NCBI GenBank assembly: GCA_020846815.1
Contig: JADLDF010000529.1
Location: 1-6,615 of the forward strand
Source: Gammaproteobacteria bacterium
GTDB lineage: Bacteria > Pseudomonadota > Gammaproteobacteria > Steroidobacterales > Steroidobacteraceae
Length of the DNA stretch: 6,615 nucleotides
Direction: 5' to 3'
The notes beneath the pieces were generated by a model. That model was given only the letters and a program-made list of their open reading frames with translations. It had not been told where the DNA came from and did no database searches. Position 1 is the stretch's first letter, and every line of letters starts with the position of its first letter. Of this stretch, positions 1 through 5,749 are shown one piece after another. Made by a program: the position numbers and the translations under genes.

Positions 1-1223
1 CCGATGCTCGAATGCAGGCCCGAGACGACCACGTCGAGCACGCGCGTCTCGCGCGGGTAGTCGGCATGCAGATGCGGCGCGACGATCGCGCAGCGGCGGC
101 GGAACTCCGCCAGCGGCACGCCGGGAACGATGCCGGCACGCTCGATGCGGCCGCCGAGCGCGGCCGGATGGTCGCCATAGATCGCGCGCAGCAGCGTGGT
201 CTTGCCCGAGCCGTTGGGACCGTGCACGACCCAGCACTCGCCCGGCCGGATCTCGAGGTTCAGGCTGCGCAGCACCGGGTGCCAGTCGAGGTATACCGAG
301 GCGCGCTGCAGACGCACCAGCGGCGCGGACGCCGGACCGGTGCCGGTCGCCGCCGCGACCGGCGCGACGCCCGACGAGTGCCGCGACACGCCCCGCTGCG
401 ATGGCGCCGGCGCGGCGCGCGCCGCGAGGTGGCGCGGCATGCGGCCGCGGAAGGTCACGCGGCCGGCCTCGAGCCGCAGCAGATGGGTTGCGCCCGGCGG
501 GATCTCCGCCATGCGGTGGCTGGTCAGCACCCAGGGCCGTGCGCTGCGCGCCGTGCCCGCGAGCCAGCGAAGCAGGCGCCGGCGGTGCGCGGCGTCGAGG
601 CCGGCGAGCAGCTCATCGAGCAGCAGCAGGCGTGGCGCCGTCGCCAGTGCCCGCGCCAGCAGCACGAGGCGGCGCTCGCCGAAGGACAGCGTCAGGAAGC
701 GCCGTCGCGCCAGATGCCCGGCGTCGAGCCGCGCGAGCCAGCCGAGCGCGCGGCGTCGTTGTGCCGCGGTCAGCGGCCCCTGCGGAATGTCGCTGCGCGT
801 GAGGCCGGTGCCGACGACCTGCAGCGCGGTCGGATTCCAGCCATAGCGCTCGTAGCGGTCCTGACGCTCGGGACCGAGGTAGGCGATCTCCTCGATGACG
901 CCCAGTGGCGAGTCGAAGGTCTCGCTCCGCCAGCGGTAGCGGCGCACGGGTCGCGCGACCGGATCGGGCCAGACCGCGCCCGCGAGCAGTTTCAGCAGCT
1001 GCGTCTTGCCGGCGCCGTTGTCGCCGACCACGACCCAGCGCTCGCCCGGCGCGACGCGCCAGTGGATGTCGCGCAGGATATGCCGGCCGTCGCGGTGCAG
1101 GTCGACCCCTGCGAGCCGCACTTCCAGCCATGCCGACCCTGCCGGCCGCGCCCGCGACGACGACCGCCGCTGCACCCCCGCAGGGATTCCGGCCCGGCTG
1201 CGGCCGCGCCGCTCAGCGGGCAT
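1..1223 (-). CDS. ModF/PhrA-like protein with two ABC ATPase domains, 3' end beyond window
   Basis: An open minus-strand frame runs from an ATG at 1223 to the left edge (407 codons visible) and encodes two ABC ATPase domains in tandem. Domain 1 has Walker A GDNGAGKT (residues 67-74), an LSFGE signature (179-183), Walker B LLLLDE with the catalytic Glu (199-204), a GLD D-loop and an SH switch histidine (235-236). An Ala/Pro/Arg-rich linker (about 262-300) leads to domain 2, with Walker A GPNGSGKTT (335-343) and a downstream LHADYP...VVSGLHSSIG segment resembling E. coli ModF (490 aa). No membrane segments are visible, so it is a soluble ATPase. ModF-type proteins are annotated with molybdate transport or photorepair, but their true role is poorly defined. 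The start overlaps the hydrolase stop by 11 bases. The first ~31 residues are Arg/Ser-rich and unlike the family, so GTG at 1175 is a possible alternative start. The DEP motif reads DEL here. Confidence 0.88.
   Translation of the reverse strand, partial: MPAERRGRSRAGIPAGVQRRSSSRARPAGSAWLEVRLAGVDLHRDGRHILRDIHWRVAPGERWVVVGDNGAGKTQLLKLLAGAVWPDPVARPVRRYRWRSETFDSPLGVIEEIAYLGPERQDRYERYGWNPTALQVVGTGLTRSDIPQGPLTAAQRRRALGWLARLDAGHLARRRFLTLSFGERRLVLLARALATAPRLLLLDELLAGLDAAHRRRLLRWLAGTARSARPWVLTSHRMAEIPPGATHLLRLEAGRVTFRGRMPRHLAARAAPAPSQRGVSRHSSGVAPVAAATGTGPASAPLVRLQRASVYLDWHPVLRSLNLEIRPGECWVVHGPNGSGKTTLLRAIYGDHPAALGGRIERAGIVPGVPLAEFRRRCAIVAPHLHADYPRETRVLDVVVSGLHSSI
1213..1223 (-). other. 11-base stop/start overlap between hydrolase and ABC ATPase genes
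   Basis: On the minus strand, ATGCCCGCTGA holds the candidate start of the ABC ATPase gene (ATG, 1223-1221) and the stop of the hydrolase gene (TGA, 1215-1213) in different frames. Overlaps of this size usually mean co-transcription and translational coupling. The ABC start remains uncertain because no clear ribosome binding site precedes it. Confidence 0.5.
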
Positions 1224-2049
1224 GCCAGATATCGCCGTCGCGCCGCGCACGACCCTCGCGTTCGAGCTTGATCAGATGCGCCAGCAACGACAGCCGTGCG
1301 AAGCGCTGCAGCTCGGGACCGATGCCGCGGTAGACCTCGACGACGAGCGTGTCGACGGTGGCGGCGACCGAGCCGGCCAGCGCCGCGGCGACCATCGCTT
1401 CGCGCCGCAGGCGATGCGCGAGCACCTGCTCGATGAGCTCGTAGGGCGAGCCGAGCACCCGCCCGTGCCCCGGCGCGAGATGCGCCAGCGCATAGCCGCG
1501 CAGACGCCGCAGCGCGCCGAGGTAATCGCTCATGTCGCCGTCGGGCGCCAGGATCACCGGCGTCACGCCGTCGAGCAGGTGATCACCGGTGAACAGCAGC
1601 TGCTCGTCCTCGAGCAGCCAGCAGACGTGGTTCGAGGCATGACCGGGCGTGTCGATGGCGCGCAGGCAGCGGCCGCCGACATCGAAGGTCTCGTCGCGCG
1701 CAGGCTGGTGTTGCGGCCCGAAGCTGAGGTCCTGACGTCCGTCGCCGGGCGGCGCGCGCCCGATCAGACGCGCCCCGGTACGCGCCGCGAGCGTCGCGGC
1801 GAGCGGCGAGTGGTCGCGGTGGGTGTGCGTGACGAACACCTGGGTCGGCTGCGGCGCGAGCGCGAGGATCGCGGCCAGATGCGCCGCATCGTCCGGCCCC
1901 GGATCGAGCACGGCGACCGGCGGATCGCCGAGCAGATAGGTATTGGTGCCCGGACCGGTCATCGCCGAGGCATTCGGCGCGACCAGGCGCCAGACACCCG
2001 GCGCGATCGGCTGCGGTACGCCGGGAACGAGTTCGTGGATCGAGGCCAT
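1213..2049 (-). CDS. Metallo-beta-lactamase-fold hydrolase, LACTB2/glyoxalase II-like
   Basis: A 278-residue protein of the metallo-beta-lactamase superfamily. It has the signature THTHRDH at residues 74-80 (ligands H75, H77, D79, H80), a further His in DTPGHASNH (H137), the bridging Asp in TGDH (D156), and the late APGHG histidine (H195), so a complete dinuclear metal site is present. An N-terminal GPGTNTYLL strand-loop (32-40) is typical of the LACTB2-like branch. The final ~80 residues look like the winged-helix tail of that branch rather than the C-terminal domain of true glyoxalase II. Family members hydrolyse thioesters, RNA or other esters; the substrate here cannot be read from sequence. 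No signal peptide is seen, so it is probably cytoplasmic. The ATG at 2049 gives the expected N-terminus, though no strong Shine-Dalgarno precedes it. It is the first gene of a probable operon with the overlapping ABC ATPase gene. Confidence 0.93.
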   Translation of the reverse strand: MASIHELVPGVPQPIAPGVWRLVAPNASAMTGPGTNTYLLGDPPVAVLDPGPDDAAHLAAILALAPQPTQVFVTHTHRDHSPLAATLAARTGARLIGRAPPGDGRQDLSFGPQHQPARDETFDVGGRCLRAIDTPGHASNHVCWLLEDEQLLFTGDHLLDGVTPVILAPDGDMSDYLGALRRLRGYALAHLAPGHGRVLGSPYELIEQVLAHRLRREAMVAAALAGSVAATVDTLVVEVYRGIGPELQRFARLSLLAHLIKLEREGRARRDGDIWHAR

Positions 2050-2154
2050 GGGGAGCGCAGTCTAACCCGCGCGCCTGCGCCGCCTGCGACGGCGATGCAG
2101 GTCTCTGCCGCGTTTGCGTGGTCTCACCCGCGCGCCCGCGCCAGGTGCGGCTGA
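2050..2154. other. Gap between hydrolase start and first pseudogene
   Basis: About 105 bases of GC-rich sequence between the hydrolase start and the first decayed transporter. Any promoter for the minus-strand hydrolase/ABC operon should lie here, but no recognisable -35/-10 pair was seen. An in-frame TGA at 2152-2154 closes the reading frame of the adjacent transporter remnant on its 5' side. Confidence 0.4.
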
Positions 2155-2672
2155 TCCGACTCCGTCGCCGCGCTGGCGGCCGGAGTGCTGCACTGCTGGC
2201 GGGACGTCGTGTTCCGCCGCGTGGCGCTGCGCGTCGCGACGTTCTTCCTCTGCGCGGTCGGCGTGCACGCGCTGCTGCCGCTGCTCGTGAGCGACGCACA
2301 CTGGTTCGGCATCGGCTGGGCGTTCTACGGCATCGGTGCGCTCACCGGCGCGTTCTTCTTCCCGCGGCTCGCGCGGAGTATGCCGCTGGCCCGTCAGCTC
2401 ACGGCCGGCATCGCCCTGCACGCGGCGATGCTCGGCCTGATTTCGCTCGCCGGTTCCGACCTGCTACTCACCGCACTGCTGCTGGTCGCCGGCGCCGCAT
2501 GGTACGTGGTCGTGTCCGCGGCCCAGCTCGCCGTGCAGCGCGAGCTCCCCGACGCGCTGCGCGCGCGCTCGGCGTCCCGGCGACGCTGCAGGTGGTGACG
2601 GCGACCAGCCTCGCCGGCCTCGCGCTGACGGCGCGGCTGAACCTGACGCGTGCCACGGCGCGTGCGGATTGA
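2155..2672 (+). pseudogene. MFS_3 (EntS-like) exporter remnant, C-terminal half only, internal deletion and frameshift
   Basis: Frame 1 (from about 2155, with GTG at 2185 as the first possible start) reads a typical second-half MFS_3 segment: the cytoplasmic helix VLHCWRDVVFRRVALR, then TM7 (ATFFLCAVGVHALLPLL), TM8 (WAFYGIGALTGAFFFPRLAR), TM9 and TM10 ending at AAQLAVQRELPDALRAR. In this family that motif is followed by about 35 residues covering TM11. Here it jumps directly to frame 3 (about 2565-2672), where LGVPATLQVVTATSLAGL matches the last membrane helix. So the N-terminal six helices are gone and there is an internal deletion with a frame change. Intact relatives have roughly 400 or more residues and export siderophores or drugs. 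The gene cannot make a working transporter. The family assignment rests on the motif pattern I recognise. Confidence 0.75.
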
Positions 2673-2880
2673 TGCTGCCGGCGCGATCCTCGGTACGGCT
2701 GGCGACTGGGACCCGCACGCTTACGTACTTCGGCGCAGACACTGACATGGGCGCAGGATGCCGGCGCAACTCGGTGCGGTGACGTCGATCCGAGCGTGGA
2801 CATGGACTGGGGCATTGCCGCGGGCGGGCGGCAGACGGCGGCGGCGGATGCAATCATGGTCGTACCGGCACGCGAGCCGG
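2673..2880. other. Non-coding spacer between two transporter remnants
   Basis: About 200 bases in which no frame on either strand reads as a recognisable protein. This is where the missing N-terminus of the downstream GPH-type transporter (first two membrane helices) would be expected, but I could not find it in any plus frame. No tRNA, hairpin terminator or repeat was seen. It is probably decayed or rearranged sequence. Confidence 0.4.
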
Positions 2881-2881
2881 C

Positions 2882-3855
2882 GCCGGCAGCGATGCGGAGG
2901 ATGGGCAGCCGATGGATGATGCGGGCGGAGAATTCTCAGGCCGCCGCCACACGCTGATGTTCCTCGCGATCGTGCCGACCGGCATCTTCGTCTGGCTGCT
3001 GTTCACCGCTCCGCCGGGGCTGGGCCAGGTGGGGCTCTTCGCCTGGATGCTGAGCTTCTGTCTCGCGGCGCGCATCGCCGGCTCGTTCTACAGCGTGCCG
3101 GCCGCGGCCGTCGCCGCGGAGCTGACCGAGAACGCCACGGTGCGCGCCGAGCTCGGCATCTGGCGCCAGGTCGTCGCCGCCGTGCTGGTGCTCGCCGCCG
3201 TGATCGGCGCGTTCGGCACGCTGCGGCCGCTGCAGGCCTTCGAGCGCGCGCGTGTCGCGATCAGGCCGCGGGCGTTCTCGGTGAAGTCGTCGCCGCGATC
3301 GCTTCGCGCCTGGTCGTCGGCCGCGTCGAGCCGAAGACGCTGTACATCGGCGGCGTCGCCGCGCTGATGCTCGCCTACGTGCTGCCGCCGCTGGCGTGGC
3401 TGCTCGAGCTGATGCCGCCGAACGGCAGCGACGCGCTGCTGCAGCTGCTGTACCTCTCGAATCTCGCCGTGGGCGCGAGTCTGGGGCTGATCATGGCCTG
3501 CTCGCTGGTCATGTTCGCCGAGACGGCCGACGAATACGCTTTCGAGAAGCGCGAATCGCGCACCGGCATGCTGCTGGCCTTCCTGCCGCTCGGCAACAAG
3601 CTCGCCTCGAGCCTCGGCAAGCTCGCGGCTGGCATCGTCGTGCAGTGGGTCGCGCTGCCCGTCGGCCGCGAAGACACGCCCGCGGATCCCGGCTCGCTGC
3701 AGCAGCTCGGCCTCGCCGCGGTACGGCTGACGACCCTCGCCGGCTGCGCGGCCCTCTGGTTCTATTCCCGCTATCACCTGCCCCGTGCGCGCCACGCCGA
3801 GATCGTCCGCAGCCTCGAAGCACTGCGCGCCGCCGCGCCCGGGAGATCATCCTGA
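2882..3855 (+). pseudogene. GPH/MelB-like (MFS_2) symporter remnant, N-terminus lost, frameshifted
   Basis: Frame 2 (ATG at 2912) begins near the conserved GRRH at the end of the first cytoplasmic loop, then reads TM3 (TLMFLAIVPTGIFVWLLF), TM4, and YSVPAAAVAAELTENATVR...IWRQ, a version of the conserved GPH motif after TM4. The match fades at about 3235-3260. From about 3256 frame 1 carries the C-terminal half: EVVAAIASRLVVGRVE, TM segments around LMLAYVLPPLAWLLE, then ETADEYAFEKRESRTGMLLAF and NKLASSLGKLAAGIV, matching the C-terminal GPH motif. The two parts total about 310 codons against roughly 450 in intact members, so the first two helices and perhaps 70 central residues are missing. The family imports sugars or glycosides with a cation. 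The C-terminal part ends in TGA at 3853-3855, overlapping the next ATG. A sequencing error could explain the frame change but not the missing segments. Confidence 0.8.
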
Positions 3856-4049
3856 TGAGCTCGATCGTCCTGACCCAGTGCCCGTGGCGCGCCGAGGATC
3901 CGGCCGCCGACCTGCGCGCGCCGCTCGAGGTGGGCGTACGCGCTGCGCGCCGCAGGCAGCCCGAGCCGCAGCCGGTGCTGGTGCTGCTGCCACTCGCGGC
4001 GTCGGCGGCCGCGCCGCAGGACGCGCGTCGCACCGGCCGGTGCGGCTGA
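3855..4049 (+). CDS. 64-aa hypothetical ORF coupled to the transporter remnant, probably a truncated gene
   Basis: An ATG at 3855 overlaps the transporter's TGA (ATGA), the usual layout of translationally coupled operon genes. The ORF starts MSSIVLTQCPWRAEDPAAD and ends after an Arg-rich stretch, a hydrophobic run (VLVLLPLAASAAAP) and RRTGRCG. I do not recognise it. The N-terminal ~30 residues look like the normal start of a soluble protein, while the rest is compositionally like out-of-frame GC-rich sequence. This suggests only the head of a former operon partner survives, joined to unrelated or frameshifted sequence. The hydrophobic run resembles a signal peptide core, but its position in the middle of the ORF argues against secretion. 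Confidence 0.3.
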   Translation: MSSIVLTQCPWRAEDPAADLRAPLEVGVRAARRRQPEPQPVLVLLPLAASAAAPQDARRTGRCG

Positions 4050-4090
4050 GGGAGCGATTCTCGCCGTGAGCACGAATGCCTCGCCGCGGC

Positions 4091-4345
4091 TCACTTGCCG
4101 TCGCCCGCGACGCTGGTCTCGAACTCGCGGCCGATCTCCGTCGCGGCCTTCTGCAGCTTCGGCAGGAAGCGCTGCAGCGCGACCGCGCGCCGCACGGCCG
4201 TGTCGGCATAGCGGATGCTGAGGCTCGCGAGCACGCACCCGTTGCCGAGCACCGGCACCGCGATCGCGCACTGGTGGGTGACGCGCTGCGCCCGACGGCT
4301 GATCGCGTAGCCTGCCTCGCGGATCGCTGCGAGGTCGCGGCGCAC
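4091..4345 (-). pseudogene. IclR-family (MhpR-type) regulator, C-terminal fragment
   Basis: The minus-strand frame ending at TGA 4091-4093 reads the end of an IclR effector-binding domain: an IREAGYAISRR element, then CAIAVPVLGNGCVLASLSIRY, then a final helix (RFLPKLQKAATEIGREFE). The pattern of GY, AVPV, a glycine turn, LASLSIRY and a closing amphipathic helix is that of the IclR C-terminal domain, most like the MhpR subgroup controlling aromatic catabolism. Only about 84 of the usual 250-280 residues remain. The N-terminal winged helix-turn-helix and most of the ligand domain are absent, so it cannot bind DNA. The GTG at 4345 is merely the first possible start codon; upstream the frame runs into the plus-strand fragment. 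The fragment is most simply explained by a deletion that removed its 5' end. Confidence 0.75.
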
Positions 4346-4350
4346 GGCGG

Positions 4351-4665
4351 CGCGACGGCACGACCGGCGCTTCGCGCTACCGCGTCTGGCACACCCTGTC
4401 GGGCGATGCCGTGCTCGCGACCATGCAGTACGGCTTCTGGTACACGGCGTTCGAAGCCGACTACTACAACCGCCCGCTACGCGATCCGGCCACAGGCGAG
4501 ACCTGGCCGAACTCGCGGCTCGGGCAGATCAAGGGTATCAGCCTGTTTCGCTACCGCCGGATCGCGCCCGCGGAGCTCGAGGCAGCGCGCGCCGAGCGGC
4601 GCGCGCTGTTCAAGGTGCGCGCGCCGGCAGTCGAGCGGCCGTCGGTGCGCAGCAACGGGCGCTGA
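4351..4665 (+). pseudogene. C-terminal fragment of an unrecognised protein
   Basis: The plus frame ending at TGA 4663-4665 reads a protein-like C-terminus: RYRVWHTLSGDAVLATMQYG, FWYTAFEADYYNRPLRD, PATGETWPNSRLGQIKGIS, LFRYRRIAPAELEAARAERR, and a short charged tail. Its rich aromatic content (W, Y, F) and low Arg/Ala bias in the core mark it as real coding sequence rather than a shadow frame. I cannot name the family. There is no plausible start: the first candidate, GTG at 4411, falls inside the conserved-looking segment, and coding character already exists from about 4372. The 5' end meets the broken 5' end of the IclR fragment at about 4345-4360. It may have encoded an enzyme of the pathway controlled by that regulator, but this is only context-based inference. 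Confidence 0.6.
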
Positions 4666-4758
4666 CTCGGGACTCGAGCTCGAGACGCAGCCGGATCTCG
4701 CGCCGGCACCCACCCGCGACCGTCCATGCATGCGAACGCGACGGGCAGCCGCCCGCCT
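4666..4758. other. Short convergent gap before phhA
   Basis: About 90 bases separate the stop of the plus-strand fragment from the stop of the minus-strand phhA. It contains a perfect 12-base palindrome CTCGAGCTCGAG at 4673-4684, but no stem-loop with a T-tract, so no intrinsic terminator can be called for either direction. Confidence 0.35.
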
Positions 4759-5637
4759 TCAGCCCGATCCGCCCGCGCCGTACAGACGATCGCCCGCGAC
4801 GACTTCGCCGGGCGCGATCGCCGGCGCTGCGGCCGCTGCCGCACAGCGCTGCTCGAAGCGCGGATCGTCGATGATCGCAAACAGCGCGCCGAGATCCTCG
4901 AGCACGAAATAGGTCCGCTGGAACCCGTCGATCAGGTAATCCGAGCACAGCACGCGATCGGCGTCGAACGCGATGCGCTGCGGCAACGGCGAATCGACCG
5001 CATGGCAGGTCTCGGCATGCGAGGACAGGATCCCGGCGCCATAGGCACGCAGCCCGTGGCGCGCGTCGTGCAGCAGGCCGAATTCGACGCCGTACCAATA
5101 CAGCCGCGCCAGCGGCCGCAGCAGCGCCGGGCGCTGCGCCGCGAGCCGTGCGCCGCGGCGCCCATAGGCCGCGACGAAGGCCGCGTAGACCGGATCGGCG
5201 AGCAGCGGCACGTGGCCGAAGAAATCATGGAACAGATCGGGCTCGGCCAGATAGTCGAGCTCTTCCGGCCGGCGCATCCAGACCGTGACCGGAAAGCGCC
5301 GCGCCGCCAGATGCGCGAAGAACTGCGCTTCCGGTATCAGCCCCGGCACGCCGACCAGCTGCCAGCCGGTCAGCGCAGCGAGCCGCGCGCCGACTTCGTC
5401 GAACCGCGGAATCCGCGCCGCGCCGACACCCAGGCGCTCCAGCCCGTCACGGAACGCCGCCGTCGCATGGCTCGGCAGCAGTGCCGACTGGCGCTCCCAG
5501 AGCCGACGCCACAGCGCGTGCTCCTCGAGCCGGTAGGCTGTCCAGGGCTGCTCGAGCGTGTAGTCGGCGCCGACGCCGGCATAGTCGCCGCGCAGCGCGA
5601 CCGGTCGCGAGGTCGGGGCCTGGGGAATGCTGGCCAT
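4759..5637 (-). CDS. phhA: Phenylalanine 4-hydroxylase (monooxygenase)
   Basis: A 292-residue protein of the pterin-dependent aromatic amino acid hydroxylases. It converts L-phenylalanine to L-tyrosine using O2 and tetrahydropterin with a mononuclear non-haem iron. The iron ligands are visible: DLFHDFFGHVPLL supplies H137 and H142, and YWYGVEFGLL supplies E185. Also present are the GVPGLIP and FPVTVWMRRPEELDYL segments (about 96-130), the SSHAETCHA segment, and the C-terminal LCSDYLIDGFQRTYFVLEDL. The length fits the compact bacterial catalytic-domain form (about 260-300 aa) lacking the animal regulatory ACT domain. ATG at 5637 gives MASIPQAPTSRP, a sensible N-terminus; a TTG 51 bases further upstream is less likely. 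The ribosome binding site is not strong. It is divergent from an Lrp/AsnC gene, which probably controls it. No phhB (pterin dehydratase) gene lies in the window. Confidence 0.95.
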   Translation of the reverse strand: MASIPQAPTSRPVALRGDYAGVGADYTLEQPWTAYRLEEHALWRRLWERQSALLPSHATAAFRDGLERLGVGAARIPRFDEVGARLAALTGWQLVGVPGLIPEAQFFAHLAARRFPVTVWMRRPEELDYLAEPDLFHDFFGHVPLLADPVYAAFVAAYGRRGARLAAQRPALLRPLARLYWYGVEFGLLHDARHGLRAYGAGILSSHAETCHAVDSPLPQRIAFDADRVLCSDYLIDGFQRTYFVLEDLGALFAIIDDPRFEQRCAAAAAAPAIAPGEVVAGDRLYGAGGSG

Positions 5638-5694
5638 ATCCCATTGTCCGCCCGGCCAGCCGGAGACAAGCAGCGAATATTCTGGCAATATCGA

Positions 5695-5705
5695 GCCTGT
5701 CAGGC
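5695..5705. promoter_or_regulatory. Small dyad GCCTG-T-CAGGC in the divergent promoter region
   Basis: A perfect 5-base inverted repeat around a single T in the middle of the divergent intergenic region. It overlaps the weak -35 candidates on both strands, so a bound regulator could affect both genes. The short arms mean chance is possible. Confidence 0.25.
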
Positions 5706-5731
5706 ATTTATCACTCTTCAGATATCAATTT

Positions 5732-5748
5732 TTAGAGATTATCTCTAA
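5732..5748. promoter_or_regulatory. Perfect 17-base palindrome TTAGAGAT-T-ATCTCTAA, putative operator
   Basis: Two perfectly matched 8-base arms flank one T and end one base before the ATG of the Lrp/AsnC gene. Lrp/AsnC proteins bind short, AT-rich, partly palindromic sites of this general size and often repress their own gene, so this is a good candidate autoregulatory operator. It covers the place where a ribosome binding site should be, so it could act on transcription or, as an RNA hairpin, on translation. Binding by the adjacent regulator is inference. Confidence 0.6.
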
Positions 5749-5749
5749 C

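Larger units (their letters stand above)
5638..5749. promoter_or_regulatory. AT-rich divergent promoter region between phhA and the Lrp/AsnC gene
   Basis: The gap between the two divergent starts is the only clearly AT-rich sequence in the window, especially from about 5670 to 5749. It must hold promoters for both genes. I see several dyads: GAATATTC (5675-5682), GCCTG-T-CAGGC (5695-5705), GATATC (5721-5726) and the 17-base palindrome at 5732-5748. The sequence CTGTCA at 5697-5702 is a weak -35 candidate for the regulator gene, and CTGACA on the opposite strand (5704-5699) is one for phhA with ATATTC 17 bases on. Neither pair is convincing, and sites for an alternative activator are possible. 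Confidence 0.55.

Noticed and set aside
12..1271. A long (419-codon) plus-strand ORF
   Set aside because: Arg/Ala/Gln-rich antisense shadow of the ABC ATPase; no domain motifs, whereas the minus frame has two complete Walker A sites.
2185..2598. A 137-residue membrane protein as an intact gene from GTG 2185
   Set aside because: It is only the TM7-TM10 part of an MFS_3 transporter; the remaining helix continues in another frame.
3088..3795. A 235-codon minus-strand ORF opposite the GPH remnant
   Set aside because: Low-complexity Gln/Arg/Ala composition and no motifs; the plus strand carries recognisable transporter sequence.
4673..4684. CTCGAGCTCGAG palindrome as a terminator or operator
   Set aside because: No loop, no T-tract and simple repeated composition; likely chance in GC-rich sequence.
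4726..5748. A 340-codon plus-strand ORF opposite phhA
   Set aside because: Antisense shadow; the minus strand encodes phenylalanine hydroxylase with all iron ligands.
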